Below are positions 25,217-34,537 of a stretch of DNA of 53,251 nt, in pieces. The notes under the pieces are model-generated. The model was not told the origin of the DNA. It was given only the letters and a program-made list of their open reading frames with translations, and ran no database searches. Each line of letters begins with the position of its first letter. Position 1 is the first letter of the stretch. Both the position numbers and the translations under genes were made by a program. Origin of the DNA: Longitalea luteola (lineage in GTDB: Bacteria > Bacteroidota > Bacteroidia > Chitinophagales > Chitinophagaceae); NCBI RefSeq assembly GCF_017356035.1, contig NZ_JAFIQX010000019.1, forward strand, positions 1-53,251, given 5' to 3'.

Positions 25217-26515
25217 TTATTCCTGGTTGTTTTTATCGACGAGCAATACGTGATAGCCGGCTTTTACCGTCACCTTAACGAGCCGTACTTTTCGGCTTAA
25301 TAGATTTTTAGCAGCAGATATGCCAGCCGTGGCTGCCTGAACGCCGATATTGGGCTTTAAGCTGGCCATTTCAAGACCTTGCATGCTGTTGTCAACGGAT
25401 TGTTTCGCCACATCGCGGGTAATACTGCCCGGTACATATACACCAGCGAGTCCATCTATATCGTGTACTTCCAACTGCGTCGGAAAAACGGATTGCTTGT
25501 AGCGTATGGAGTTGATAATTATTTCCAGCCTTTCACCATTGAGGGCGGCGGTACCATATATAAAGTTGTCTTTAGGGATCAGTGTGCCCGCGATATAGAT
25601 GTCGTCCAGTAACCTGAGTTTAACGACCGAACCGTTGACCAGCGTTTGCATCTCATGCACAACCGCTTCAATGGCATTGTCGGAACCCTCGATCGCCTCC
25701 GGCTCACCGACACTATGAAGACCCGATGGCTGCAGCCGCTTGTTTTTATCATCGCTATCTTTTATTCCAAACCGGGACACCCTTCTGCTATCGTCAAACC
25801 GGCTGACGGAGAATACCTTTTTCTTCTGCTGAAGCGACTTTTCCTTCAGGCGCTCCCGCACCCGATCGGGATGTTGTATATCCATCACCTTGTCCAGCAT
25901 TCCTTCCAGGCGTTCCATTTCCGGATCGTTCTGCTGCCGGTCCTTCATCATATTCATCATCTCCTCAAGTCGATCTACATCCGCGGAAATAGGCGTCGTT
26001 TCTTCTGAATGATCAGTAGTCCTGCCTGACGGACCAGGCTGCGGTTTATCGATCTGGCTTTGGATCATCGAAAGCCGTTGCATGATCTTTTCCTCGTTGG
26101 GATCTTTGTAACCCGGCCCATGCTCTGGTGAAGGGTTAAGACCGGTGGTATACTTCGATGGATATCGAGCCATCATGCCGGCGAGCTCGTTCGTATCCCT
26201 GTGCGCGGCACCCTGGTTGGGCAGCTGATAGTAGGGGTCGTTTTTGATGGCGGCTTCCGCCTTTTGTTCGACCTGTTGGGCTTTTTCATAGAAGGTTAAC
26301 TTATCTTCCCTGCCGTTATCTTTTATGTTGGCTGAGGGAAGGTTTAAATTGAGGCCGTTTGATTTTTGAACAACGTCCTCTGCAGGCTTCCCCTTACCGC
26401 CACCCATAGCCCAGAATGCGATCGTGAAAAACGGCACAACCAGAATGGGCAGCATCAATAGGAAGTTTTTTTGTTTCTGTAATTTTCCAGACCGCACATT
26501 GTTTTCCATACTCAC
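25217..26515 (-). CDS. traM: Conjugative transposon protein TraM
   Basis: 432 residues. One N-terminal membrane helix (~18-37, FLLMLPILVVPFFTIAFWAM), a long low-complexity periplasmic linker rich in Pro, Gln and Glu with a coiled coil (EEMMNMMKDRQQNDPEMERL), and a conserved C-terminal domain (VHEMQTLVNGSVVKLRLLDD, IKDSD and RYKQSVFPTQLEVHDIDGL). This is the VirB10-like architecture that links inner and outer membranes. It follows the traL-position gene by 2 bases. Confidence 0.9.
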   Translation of the reverse strand: MSMENNVRSGKLQKQKNFLLMLPILVVPFFTIAFWAMGGGKGKPAEDVVQKSNGLNLNLPSANIKDNGREDKLTFYEKAQQVEQKAEAAIKNDPYYQLPNQGAAHRDTNELAGMMARYPSKYTTGLNPSPEHGPGYKDPNEEKIMQRLSMIQSQIDKPQPGPSGRTTDHSEETTPISADVDRLEEMMNMMKDRQQNDPEMERLEGMLDKVMDIQHPDRVRERLKEKSLQQKKKVFSVSRFDDSRRVSRFGIKDSDDKNKRLQPSGLHSVGEPEAIEGSDNAIEAVVHEMQTLVNGSVVKLRLLDDIYIAGTLIPKDNFIYGTAALNGERLEIIINSIRYKQSVFPTQLEVHDIDGLAGVYVPGSITRDVAKQSVDNSMQGLEMASLKPNIGVQAATAGISAAKNLLSRKVRLVKVTVKAGYHVLLVDKNNQE

Positions 26516-26517
26516 TT

Positions 26518-27015
26518 TTATTTTTGTTGTAATAAATACAGTTCTTCCAGCATACCGACCGTATCCATCAGGCCCGGCCTGGCCCTTAGTATGCTGTCAT
26601 AAAGGGATCTGCCGTTTGCCGTGTTTTTGAGGCTATCCGTATACCGCTTGAAGTCCCTGACCTCTTTTATGTCTGCCTCGGTTACCAGTACACGCGGATA
26701 CAGGTTTTCATCCCCCGTTTTGTTGGCATGTTCCGGAACCGATATGGCTTTTGGCTTGATCGATGCATCGGGCGCGGACGGGCGCCAAAAGGGCTTGACC
26801 ACCAAATACAGGCTCATACCCCCGAACAGGAGGCAGACAGCAAACAGGAAGGCCTTTTTGCCCCCGGCAGAAAGTTTTTCCGTTTTACGATTGAGAAAAC
26901 CGGCGATCTTTGTTTGCTTTTCGGTAACATAATTGCTGACGCCGGATGTAAGCCTGCGAGCCGAACGACTATCAGGCGACCCGTTTTCCTGTTTCTTTTT
27001 GCGATTCCACCACAT
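26518..27015 (-). CDS. TraL-position conjugation protein
   Basis: 165 residues. Charged, basic N-terminus (WWNRKKKQENGSPDSRSARR), one membrane helix at ~56-75 (AFLFAVCLLFGGMSLYLVV) and a short periplasmic tail with helices (DIKEVRDFKRYTDSLKNT). It occupies the traL slot between traK and traM, with 2-base gaps on both sides, and has one membrane helix as TraL does. It is longer than typical TraL and the sequence is divergent, so I give no symbol. Confidence 0.6.
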   Translation of the reverse strand: MWWNRKKKQENGSPDSRSARRLTSGVSNYVTEKQTKIAGFLNRKTEKLSAGGKKAFLFAVCLLFGGMSLYLVVKPFWRPSAPDASIKPKAISVPEHANKTGDENLYPRVLVTEADIKEVRDFKRYTDSLKNTANGRSLYDSILRARPGLMDTVGMLEELYLLQQK

Positions 27016-27017
27016 AA

Positions 27018-27635
27018 CTATCGATTTTCAGTTTTTAGGTCCCGGTTCTCCAGGGTTTTCCAGCGCTCAATCAGAAATCCATGCGGGTTGTGATCGGAAC
27101 GGGCTACACTACGGAGGTATCCTTCCGTTACCAGGCTACGGGTAACAATAGTTGATGGACGGATAATCTTCTGCTGGGCATAGCATTGGAAGTAGATCGG
27201 ACTCTTATTGACATCCACCATAACGCTGTCAATCGTTATCTCCTGCGAGATATTGCCAGAAATCAGATTACTGTAATAGCTGTTTTCTTTCAGGTTGTCA
27301 TACTGGATCTTTGCCGACTGATCCGCCAGGTACAAAGCTTTTGTAATATTGGCCTGAATCACCTGATCGTCGGGATCGAGCGAGAAGAAATAGTGATGAA
27401 ACATACGTACATGGTCACGTGCTTCCACCGGTATGTTCTCCTTGCGGTCAGAAGCCACGGCCTCCAGTACTTTGCCATTGGCCAGTATATAAATGCGCTG
27501 GTTGGCTTTTTCGAGGACCTTTTCACTGGTATAAAGCGAATAGCCGGCGATACAAACACATGCAAGCATCAGGAAAATGGAGAACAATTTGATATGCCGG
27601 AAGGCACTGTCGATATTTTTTAATTGCTTAAACAT
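27018..27635 (-). CDS. traK: Conjugative transposon protein TraK
   Basis: Start set at ATG 27635 (MFKQLKNIDSAFRHIK), the standard TraK N-terminus; the longer frame overlaps traJ. 205 residues, with one N-terminal membrane helix (~17-37, LFSIFLMLACVCIAGYSLY). The body contains RIYILANGKVLEA, HVRMFHHYFFSLDPDDQVI and a C-terminal GFLIERWKTLENRDL. TraK is the VirB8-like assembly factor of the inner-membrane channel. It lies 31 bases after traJ. Confidence 0.92.
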   Translation of the reverse strand: MFKQLKNIDSAFRHIKLFSIFLMLACVCIAGYSLYTSEKVLEKANQRIYILANGKVLEAVASDRKENIPVEARDHVRMFHHYFFSLDPDDQVIQANITKALYLADQSAKIQYDNLKENSYYSNLISGNISQEITIDSVMVDVNKSPIYFQCYAQQKIIRPSTIVTRSLVTEGYLRSVARSDHNPHGFLIERWKTLENRDLKTENR

Positions 27636-27666
27636 TTTGCACACATTTTTCAATCCCACAAAAAAG

Positions 27667-28740
27667 TTATTTACCTGAGAGCCGTCTTTCCAGGGCTGTC
27701 CCCATAGAGTGCATGGCGTGTCCGGCGGCAACCGTTTTATTGCCCAGCGCATTGCCACCACCACCGGCCTGTATAATATAGTTGGCAACTGTCGGCACCG
27801 TGAAATACCCAACAATTCCGATGACCATAAATACCAAATACGCAGCATCCGTTGCGCTAAAGGAGGTATCGCCGTTTTGGTATACCTGTTGGATATCGAT
27901 TTTCAACATATTCTCCTGGATCTTACCGATAATGGCGCCAAAGATGTTCGCCACTGGCAACCACATGAAAATGTTAATGTACCGGGCCAGCCAAGCCCTT
28001 AACGTATGTTGGAAACCATCGAAAACACTGAGCCCAAAAACCAGCGGCCCAAGAATCGCAAGGACGATCATATAGAACGTCCGAATCGTGTTAATACATA
28101 GCGCTGCTGCTTGAAAAAGAATTTGCAAGACAATACTCAACCATTCCTTAATCGAGTTCCGGAAACTATACATGGCTTTTTCGGAGAAGAAGCTGATGCG
28201 GTTACCAATATCCTGGAGCCAGTTTTGGTCATCATCTGGAAAATTATACTTATACCATTGATCATAATCTCCGCTCCCACTTTCACCCACATACATTTTC
28301 CACGCTTTTGTCTTTTTTATGGCTTCTTCCTTCATTTTCAGCAATTGAGCCACCGCCTGGTTGGAGTTATCTACCATTGCACCGGTACCCGTAACCGTAG
28401 GTTCCATTACGAAGCGAATCATCTCAATAACCAGTTGAAAATTCAAAATTGCAAATCCGATCACAAAAGGCCTCAACAACGGGTAGAAGTCGATGGGCTC
28501 CGCACGCGCAATATGCCCCCATACCCTATACGCTATATACCAGGTAGCCGCAAACCCTGCAATGCCCCGGCCAACATCGCGCAGTTCTTTGCACAGCGGG
28601 TACATCTCTGTATATAATTCCGCCAGCACCTGATGCAAATTTTTGATCTCACCGGCCATCCCTCCTTGCGCAAAGGTCAAGGCAGGCGTCATGAGCACTA
28701 CTGCAAGACACAGCAATGCCTGTTGAGTTGTTCTGTTCAT
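27667..28740 (-). CDS. traJ: Conjugative transposon protein TraJ
   Basis: 357 residues. Signal peptide (LLCLAVVLMTPALTFA), then five or six membrane segments, including GIAGFAATWYIAYRVW, IVLQILFQAAALCINTI, FYMIVLAILGPLVFGLSVF and YLVFMVIGIVGYFTVPTVA. The motif AWLARYINIFMWLPVANIFGAI is typical of TraJ. It is the VirB6-like polytopic inner-membrane channel protein. It lies 50 bases downstream of the last TraI-like gene. Confidence 0.92.
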   Translation of the reverse strand: MNRTTQQALLCLAVVLMTPALTFAQGGMAGEIKNLHQVLAELYTEMYPLCKELRDVGRGIAGFAATWYIAYRVWGHIARAEPIDFYPLLRPFVIGFAILNFQLVIEMIRFVMEPTVTGTGAMVDNSNQAVAQLLKMKEEAIKKTKAWKMYVGESGSGDYDQWYKYNFPDDDQNWLQDIGNRISFFSEKAMYSFRNSIKEWLSIVLQILFQAAALCINTIRTFYMIVLAILGPLVFGLSVFDGFQHTLRAWLARYINIFMWLPVANIFGAIIGKIQENMLKIDIQQVYQNGDTSFSATDAAYLVFMVIGIVGYFTVPTVANYIIQAGGGGNALGNKTVAAGHAMHSMGTALERRLSGK

Positions 28741-28790
28741 ATATTTAATGATTTACCGTTCTTTTCCTCAATTCCAGCGCTGCTGGTAAT

Positions 28791-29438
28791 TCATTTTACA
28801 CCTGAAATGATTCGGGACATTTCAACCTCATTCTTTTCTTTGGCCCGCTGCTTACTCAGCAGGTAGGCGTTGCTGTTAAAATGCCTAAGAAACCCCAATT
28901 GATCCTCCATTTCATCGAAAATTGAATCAATCGCTTTGATCCGCTCATCATCGGACATACGAAGCTTACCGGCGGTAATGACCATAATCAGATCATCGAG
29001 GTTATCGACACTTCGCTCAAATAGATTTTTGTACACGTTCGACATGTACTCAATTTCTGCAGGCGTGAAATGCTTATCGTCTTTGAAATGCTTGTAAGCC
29101 GTCTGATATTCTTTTACAATACGAATTTGGTATTGAATGATGTCTGCGACACGCTTATACTTCTTCACCGCAGTACTGACACCTAAAAGATTCTGAAGGA
29201 ATAAGTCATGGATACTGAAGTTGCCCTCTGATATGTTCTTAATCGTGTTATACCCTTTCGTGATAATTTCATAACCGTCGTACATCTTTTGCAGGATACT
29301 TTTCAACTGTGCCAGCTTTTCTACATTCAACAGCAGTTGCTGAATCTCGAACTCCTGGGCGGCTACACGGGTAGGTTGCGCCAGTAGGAAAAATCCCAGT
29401 CCACACAAAAACACTCTCCACTTTTTCATACACCTCAC
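28791..29438 (-). CDS. TraI-like secreted protein, paralogue 3
   Basis: 215 residues; start at 29438 or at MKKW (29429). Signal peptide ending VAAQ. All-helical body in the TraI layout: LLLNVEKLAQLKSILQ, YDGYEIITKGYNTIKN, YQIRIVKEYQTAYKHF, NLDDLIMVITAGKLRMSDDER and a final SKQRAKEKNEVEMSRI. It resembles the next gene upstream in order and spacing of these blocks. By analogy with VirB5 and CTn TraI it may be a periplasmic or minor pilus component. Gap of 2 bases to its neighbour. Confidence 0.7.
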   Translation of the reverse strand: MRCMKKWRVFLCGLGFFLLAQPTRVAAQEFEIQQLLLNVEKLAQLKSILQKMYDGYEIITKGYNTIKNISEGNFSIHDLFLQNLLGVSTAVKKYKRVADIIQYQIRIVKEYQTAYKHFKDDKHFTPAEIEYMSNVYKNLFERSVDNLDDLIMVITAGKLRMSDDERIKAIDSIFDEMEDQLGFLRHFNSNAYLLSKQRAKEKNEVEMSRIISGVK

Positions 29439-29440
29439 GT

Positions 29441-30082
29441 TTATTCAAAGCCATATAATTTTTTTAACAGAAAGGACTCCCGGGCCGCCTGCGCCCTCTG
29501 ATTAGCCAAGACCGCGGCCTGAGCGCAAAACGAAGAAGTAAAGGACAGCTGTTCTTTCGTTTCCCCGTAAATCCTGTCAATGAAGTCGATTCGTTCATCA
29601 TCCTTCATCTCCATTTCTCCAGAGGTGATTACCCTGGTGAGATCGTCCAAGTTTTGGAGGGAAGCCGATTTGACATTGGCAAAGACAGCGGAAATATACT
29701 GGCGCTCAGTCGAAGCGAACTGACCGCTTCCATCGGTAAATTTGAGTAGCTCTTTAAAATGCCGGAGGATGGTCGCCTGATCAGAAAGGATAACGGCGAC
29801 CCTGGAATAATTTCTTATAGCAGGATTTACAGACCGTAAAGAAAAAAAATAACCATTGTGTAAATTAAAATCACCTTGTTTAATATCCCCAATTAACCAG
29901 GTGCCATCTTTTACGATGGTATACCCCTTTTGAAGATAATCCGTGTACACTTGTAACGCAGCAATTTGATTCAACAGGTACCTGAGCTGCGTTCTTCTCT
30001 GGCGAAACCATTCGTTCCAGGTCTGCCCATAGCACACCTGCATGCTTACTGTAAGGGTAAGCACCCACACCAACTTTTTCAT
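29441..30082 (-). CDS. TraI-like secreted protein, paralogue 2
   Basis: 213 residues. Signal peptide MKKLVWVLTLTVSMQVCYG, then helical blocks QLRYLLNQIAALQVYTDYLQ, KGYTIVKDGTWLIGDI, NLDDLTRVITSGEMEMKDDER and IDRIYGETKEQL. The NLDDL..VIT.G...M.DDER segment is nearly identical in paralogue 3, showing a shared origin. Probably periplasmic. 57 bases separate it from paralogue 1. Confidence 0.7.
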   Translation of the reverse strand: MKKLVWVLTLTVSMQVCYGQTWNEWFRQRRTQLRYLLNQIAALQVYTDYLQKGYTIVKDGTWLIGDIKQGDFNLHNGYFFSLRSVNPAIRNYSRVAVILSDQATILRHFKELLKFTDGSGQFASTERQYISAVFANVKSASLQNLDDLTRVITSGEMEMKDDERIDFIDRIYGETKEQLSFTSSFCAQAAVLANQRAQAARESFLLKKLYGFE

Positions 30083-30139
30083 GTTATATGCTTTTCATTC
30101 TCACAAAATCACGCTGCACCGCATATATGAAACTAATGG

Positions 30140-30823
30140 CTATTGGAGGCCGTACAGTTTCTTAACCACTTCAATTTCGCCTTTCGCGCTCGCCCGCTGA
30201 ATGCTAACGAACTTATTTTGCTCATTATATTGATCGAGATCGCGTTTATTTAGAGCAATATTCTCAGCGGCCCGGTTGATGATCTCCCTTCGTTTGGCAT
30301 CCGTCATCTGCGTGGCAAACGAATTGATCACCAGGTACACCTGATCAAGATTTTTCAGGCTGGACTGCAAAATAGCGGAATACATTTGGTACATCCGGTC
30401 GATTTCTTCCGGTGTAAAGTTTTTATCCTGCCGAAACAATGCGTAGGCCGTCTTGTAATTGGTTACAATCTGCGCCTGCATCTCAATGATCTCTTTTACT
30501 TTATAATAGGTGGCTAATGTACTCTTAACGCGCCACAGCTCGTCAAAATAATTATCGTATAAATCCTTCTGCTTTTGGACCCAATAACTGATCTCATCCA
30601 ACTTCAATTTAGACATGGTATTCTCAACCGTTTTCTGGGCGTTCTGCAACCAGATGGTCGCATTTTGCAGCCGTTGAATTTGTAAATCCATAGCTTTGAT
30701 GGCTTTGACCACCGCCGCTTTTATCACTTCCATGATCGGGTCCTGAGCGCTGCTTTGAATTGGGATTACAGTAAGCATCAATCCGCACAAGATCACAACA
30801 CACAATTTCTTTTTCATGGTCAT
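30140..30823 (-). CDS. traI: Conjugal transfer protein TraI
   Basis: 227 residues. Signal peptide (KLCVVILCGLMLTVIPIQSSAQ), then a long coiled coil (QIQRLQNATIWLQNAQKTVE), WVQKQKDLYDNYFDELWRVK, TNYKTAYALFRQDKNFTPEE and NLDQVYLVINSFATQMTDAK, ending in KGEIEVVKKLYGLQ. It is the closest of the three paralogues to CTn TraI, a secreted component of the mating apparatus. Its start overlaps the stop of the upstream lipoprotein by 4 bases. The stop codon is TAG. Confidence 0.8.
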   Translation of the reverse strand: MTMKKKLCVVILCGLMLTVIPIQSSAQDPIMEVIKAAVVKAIKAMDLQIQRLQNATIWLQNAQKTVENTMSKLKLDEISYWVQKQKDLYDNYFDELWRVKSTLATYYKVKEIIEMQAQIVTNYKTAYALFRQDKNFTPEEIDRMYQMYSAILQSSLKNLDQVYLVINSFATQMTDAKRREIINRAAENIALNKRDLDQYNEQNKFVSIQRASAKGEIEVVKKLYGLQ

Positions 30824-31248
30824 TCAATTTTTTGATATTCTTTTGCGCCAATCTTCAAGAGCTTGTTTTTTACATCGAAAGCAATCGTACCTCCTGTGTT
30901 CTTTATATAAAGTGTTTTATCAGATGGCTGGTAGCTTGTTGTCCATGTCTCGGTACTAAATGATTCAGGGAGCGTTTTTCCATCTGCAGTTCTTGTAAAC
31001 CGTTTGGACCGGTCAACCTGGAACGTTTCACTACCCGTCTCCGTCTGCCTTTTGATGCGGAGCGTGTCAACACCTCTTACATTGGTCGTTTCATAGATCG
31101 AATCATAAAAACTGCGCACATACATGCCAGGAATAAAATTAATCACCGCATTTTGGCTGCTTTCCTCCGCCTGTTGTCCTTGGCCGGAGCCTTCATTACA
31201 TGCATAAACGAGCACCGCCACTGCCAAACTTAGAGTTATATTCTTCAT
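30820..31248 (-). CDS. Lipoprotein in the tra operon
   Basis: 142 residues. Lipoprotein signal with VLVYAC (Cys17), followed by a Gln/Ser-rich linker and a beta-rich domain (GMYVRSFYDSIYETTNVRG, DTLRIKRQTETGSETFQV, KTLYIKNTGGTIAFD). Not a named family, but a small lipoprotein often occupies the place between traG and traI in Bacteroidota elements. It might act in surface exclusion or stabilise the outer-membrane channel; that is inference. Four-base overlap with traI. Confidence 0.65.
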   Translation of the reverse strand: MKNITLSLAVAVLVYACNEGSGQGQQAEESSQNAVINFIPGMYVRSFYDSIYETTNVRGVDTLRIKRQTETGSETFQVDRSKRFTRTADGKTLPESFSTETWTTSYQPSDKTLYIKNTGGTIAFDVKNKLLKIGAKEYQKIE

Positions 31249-31359
31249 TTTTTAAAAGGTTTTGATTAGCAAAAAGGCCTAACAATTTGCTCTTTTTTTT
31301 CATGTTTTCCATAACTCTAACCCGAATCGTTATCCACATTTGTGCACTAAAAAGGCACA

Positions 31360-33819
31360 TTATTCTTCGGTCTGCGAGGCCACATATTCAATGGCCTTCC
31401 GGTAGTCGCCCCCAAACTTTTCCACGGCCTGCAACACCTGCAGTTTTTCTTTCTGGTCCGACGTATATGTGAAATATTCTTGTCGTGACACCTCCAACCG
31501 GTAGACCTTCGAATACGAACTACCCAACCCTACCCATAACTCCTTGTACCGGCGCCCGGGTTCGGGCGATTTGTTCAGGGAAAGGATCTCAGCCTTCTGC
31601 TTTTCCGTTATTCCCAACATCTGCTGGATCAGGTCGAACTTGTTCTGGTATTTTGACTGATCGAGCAGGATTTTCACATCGGCGTTATTAATGATGGCCT
31701 GCTTGATGATATCCGAGCTGATGATGTCCTCGATCTCCTGGGTTACCAGGCCCACCGACCCGGCGAACTTCCGCACCGTCTTAAACAGGTACTTGATGTA
31801 CTCCGCCATTCCCTCACGGGCAATGGCCTTCCACGCTTCTTCGATAACGATCATCTTCCGCACACCCTTTAACTTCCGCATCTTCTCGATGAACGTCTGC
31901 ATGATCGTGATGGTTACAACGGGGAACAATATCGGGTGATCCTTAATATTATCCAGTTCAAAGACTAAGAACTTCTGATCCAGCAGGTCCAGGTTTTCGG
32001 TGGCATTAAGCAAAAAGTCAAACTCGCCACCTTGGTAATACGGACGCAACACATACAAAAAGTTCATAACATCAAAGTCCTTTTCCTTTACCTGGTCTGC
32101 CCTGAGCACATCGATATAGTCCGACTGGAGAAATTCGTAAAAGGTATCAAAACAGGGAAACAGTTCCGGACGCTCTTTCAGCCTGTTGTAGTAGAGCTGG
32201 AGGGCATTGGACAGGGCTACATACTCACTCCTGTTAAAGTTTTCGTCACTGCGTTTCCAAAGGGCCAGCAACAACGTTTTGATCGATTCTTTTTTTTCGG
32301 TATCCAGCGTTTCGCCGGCTTTGATAAAAAACGGATTGAATTTGATGGGGTTATGTTCGTCATAGGTGAAGTAATACCCTTTCATCAATCCGCAGGTAAT
32401 ATTATAGGAATGCCCCACGTCCACGATCAAGACATGCGTACCCTGTTCGCAGTAGGAACGGACAATATGGTTAGTCAGGAACGATTTGCCACCCCCTGAG
32501 CCCGATAGACAAAATAGGTTGCGGTTGGACGTTAGTCCCCGTTCCATAGGCTCCTGCCAAAGGTCGGTGTGCACGGGCCTTCCTGTGAGGCGGTCTCCGA
32601 ACCGAAGGCCAAACAGGCTAATGGAACTCCTGTAATTGGTTTCCAGGTTTAAAAAACAGCAAGCCTGCTCGGCAAACGTGTCGAACGCATCGTTTAATGG
32701 GAAATCACCGGCGTTACCTGGGATGCCTGCCCAGTGGATTTGTGCCGCACCATCCACTTCGTGTTTGGGGCACGCGTCCATCTGGGCGAGGGCGGAACTC
32801 ACCAGGTTTTTGAGGTCTTTCAACCGTTCTTTTTCCTCTGTCCAAACCAGTACGTTAAAGTGTGCCCGTACCGGCAGCCGCTGCTGGCTGATGGCCTCAT
32901 TTAAAAAGTCATTTGTAGCGTCCCGGGCAATGGCGTTTTCCCGGGAGTATGCGGACAGCGATTGCAGCCGGAGCCGTTTGCTTTCCAACTGCTTGATTGT
33001 TTTCTGTGCATCTTCAATAAATATGAACTGGTTGTACAGGTGATTGCAGGGAAGCAACTGGCCCAATACCGAGGCAAACCCGACACTGAACTTTGTACGC
33101 TCGGTCGAAAATTTGTCATAGTTAATCCGCGAACCGCAGTGCGAAGGAAGATCTGCCGCGTCCGCCAGCGTATACAGCTGGCAGTACTTGTCGCCCACCC
33201 GGATACCATCCTGAAAATTGATATCATTTAAGTAAACACCCGCGCCATTGGGCTGTAAGTTCATATAGCGTTCAATAAGCCCCGACTGATTATCGGTACC
33301 CGCCAGCTCGTCACTGGTCAGCCGCCGTAGGGTTAGAAATCCACTGTCCTGGAGAATGCGACAGAACTGGCCAACGGCGTCAAAAAATTCTTGCAGTACT
33401 TTTGGCTTTACCGATTCCTCGGGAACAATCGAGCTGCGAATCAAATTGGAGAATAATGAACTACCTGCTTTCCGGCCCTGTGGCTTTTTGGTCAGCATAA
33501 TGTAGCAACTGTGATCGAGGTAAGGCCGATCCATAAAAAACCGCTCACTGCTCCTTGATAAAAAACTCCCCTCGGTTTCAAAATCGGCCTTCACACTCGA
33601 TTCAGCAAACCAATCCTGCTTGTGAAACACGCACTGTTTGGGTAAGACCTTGATTGCTTTAATTAAGGTCTGGTGCAGGGTCTCATACTCCTGGTCACTC
33701 AATGTGAATAATTCAGGAAGTGTCACCTCGTATGCTACCGTCACGTCCCCCTGCTTCGACAGTACACAATCATTCTCTATACCCAGTATGGGCATGATGT
33801 CCTTCAGCTTTTTTTCCAT
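31360..33819 (-). CDS. traG: Conjugative transposon ATPase TraG (VirB4-like)
   Basis: 819 residues, the usual size. The N-terminal part carries DIMPILGIENDCVLSKQGDV, as in all CTn TraG. Walker A is FCLSGSGGGKSFLTNHIV and Walker B is KMIVIEEAWKAI. The C-terminal block LVTQEIEDIISSDIIKQAII and NADVKILLDQS is conserved. It powers assembly of the type IV secretion channel at the inner membrane and is distinct from the coupling protein of F-type TraG. Intact throughout, which argues that the conjugation operon is under selection. Confidence 0.95.
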   Translation of the reverse strand: MEKKLKDIMPILGIENDCVLSKQGDVTVAYEVTLPELFTLSDQEYETLHQTLIKAIKVLPKQCVFHKQDWFAESSVKADFETEGSFLSRSSERFFMDRPYLDHSCYIMLTKKPQGRKAGSSLFSNLIRSSIVPEESVKPKVLQEFFDAVGQFCRILQDSGFLTLRRLTSDELAGTDNQSGLIERYMNLQPNGAGVYLNDINFQDGIRVGDKYCQLYTLADAADLPSHCGSRINYDKFSTERTKFSVGFASVLGQLLPCNHLYNQFIFIEDAQKTIKQLESKRLRLQSLSAYSRENAIARDATNDFLNEAISQQRLPVRAHFNVLVWTEEKERLKDLKNLVSSALAQMDACPKHEVDGAAQIHWAGIPGNAGDFPLNDAFDTFAEQACCFLNLETNYRSSISLFGLRFGDRLTGRPVHTDLWQEPMERGLTSNRNLFCLSGSGGGKSFLTNHIVRSYCEQGTHVLIVDVGHSYNITCGLMKGYYFTYDEHNPIKFNPFFIKAGETLDTEKKESIKTLLLALWKRSDENFNRSEYVALSNALQLYYNRLKERPELFPCFDTFYEFLQSDYIDVLRADQVKEKDFDVMNFLYVLRPYYQGGEFDFLLNATENLDLLDQKFLVFELDNIKDHPILFPVVTITIMQTFIEKMRKLKGVRKMIVIEEAWKAIAREGMAEYIKYLFKTVRKFAGSVGLVTQEIEDIISSDIIKQAIINNADVKILLDQSKYQNKFDLIQQMLGITEKQKAEILSLNKSPEPGRRYKELWVGLGSSYSKVYRLEVSRQEYFTYTSDQKEKLQVLQAVEKFGGDYRKAIEYVASQTEE

Positions 33820-33859
33820 AACTCACGAATTCAATCACACTGCTGTTCGGCAGAACTGA

Positions 33860-34180
33860 TTATTTTTTAAGTCCGGTAAATTCCTTCCTCGAATAGCTTT
33901 TAACAGTGGTTGGGATGCTCCGCTTTGCCATCTTTTTCATCAAACCGTATTGACCATGCGTATGACTGAGTTTATAAACATAGGTCACCACATAGGCGCC
34001 AAGCGCCAAAATGATTCCCAAACAGATAAACGTATTGACACCACAGATAAAAAGGATGGCGAACAAGACCAGGAGAGCCAATAGAGCACCGCCCAAATAC
34101 CATATATACTGTGCCTTCAAGCCTTTGAACTCCACGGGTTTGTTAATGCCCTTATTGATCTGGTATACGCTCGTTTCCAT
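33860..34180 (-). CDS. traF: Conjugative transposon protein TraF (DUF4133)
   Basis: 106 residues. YQINKGINKPVEFKGLKAQY is the DUF4133 signature. Two membrane helices follow (IWYLGGALLALLVLFAILFI and FICLGIILALGAYVVTYVY). It is a VirB3-like inner-membrane protein that always sits beside traE and traG. It lies 40 bases before traG. Confidence 0.9.
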   Translation of the reverse strand: METSVYQINKGINKPVEFKGLKAQYIWYLGGALLALLVLFAILFICGVNTFICLGIILALGAYVVTYVYKLSHTHGQYGLMKKMAKRSIPTTVKSYSRKEFTGLKK

Positions 34181-34198
34181 TCGTATCTGTTTTTAAGT

Positions 34199-34525
34199 TT
34201 ACATACATGGTTTCATCTTTAGCTTGCGTTCTTCCAATCGTTGCTCGGATGGTTGCGGCAACACCTTCTGCATAAATGCCTGCTCTTCCTTCGATGGTTT
34301 TATATCCATCAGTGCATGTTTTTGTATCATGACATGTACCGCCCGGAGATTCAGATCCTGGATGTCCTCGGCCGACTGAAAAAAACCGGCAAATTGCTTA
34401 TCATTCTTCAATCGAGAAAATGGAATGCTATACTTTGGATTCGCTACCGCAATCAACTTTTTTCCTTCCATGTCATACTGGTAGCTGACGCCTTTAATTT
34501 CCACAACCGGTAGTCTGGTTTTCAT
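34199..34525 (-). CDS. Small cytoplasmic protein of the tra operon
   Basis: 108 residues, soluble, charged (MKTRLPVVEIKGVSYQYDME, then PFSRLKNDKQFAGFFQSAED). No family recognised. It sits between traE (3' exon) and traF, 12 bases after the traE stop and 18 before traF, so it is clearly part of the operon. CTnDOT has no gene in this position; related Chitinophagaceae-type elements might. Confidence 0.55.
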   Translation of the reverse strand: MKTRLPVVEIKGVSYQYDMEGKKLIAVANPKYSIPFSRLKNDKQFAGFFQSAEDIQDLNLRAVHVMIQKHALMDIKPSKEEQAFMQKVLPQPSEQRLEERKLKMKPCM

Positions 34526-34537
34526 ACAACAATTGTT

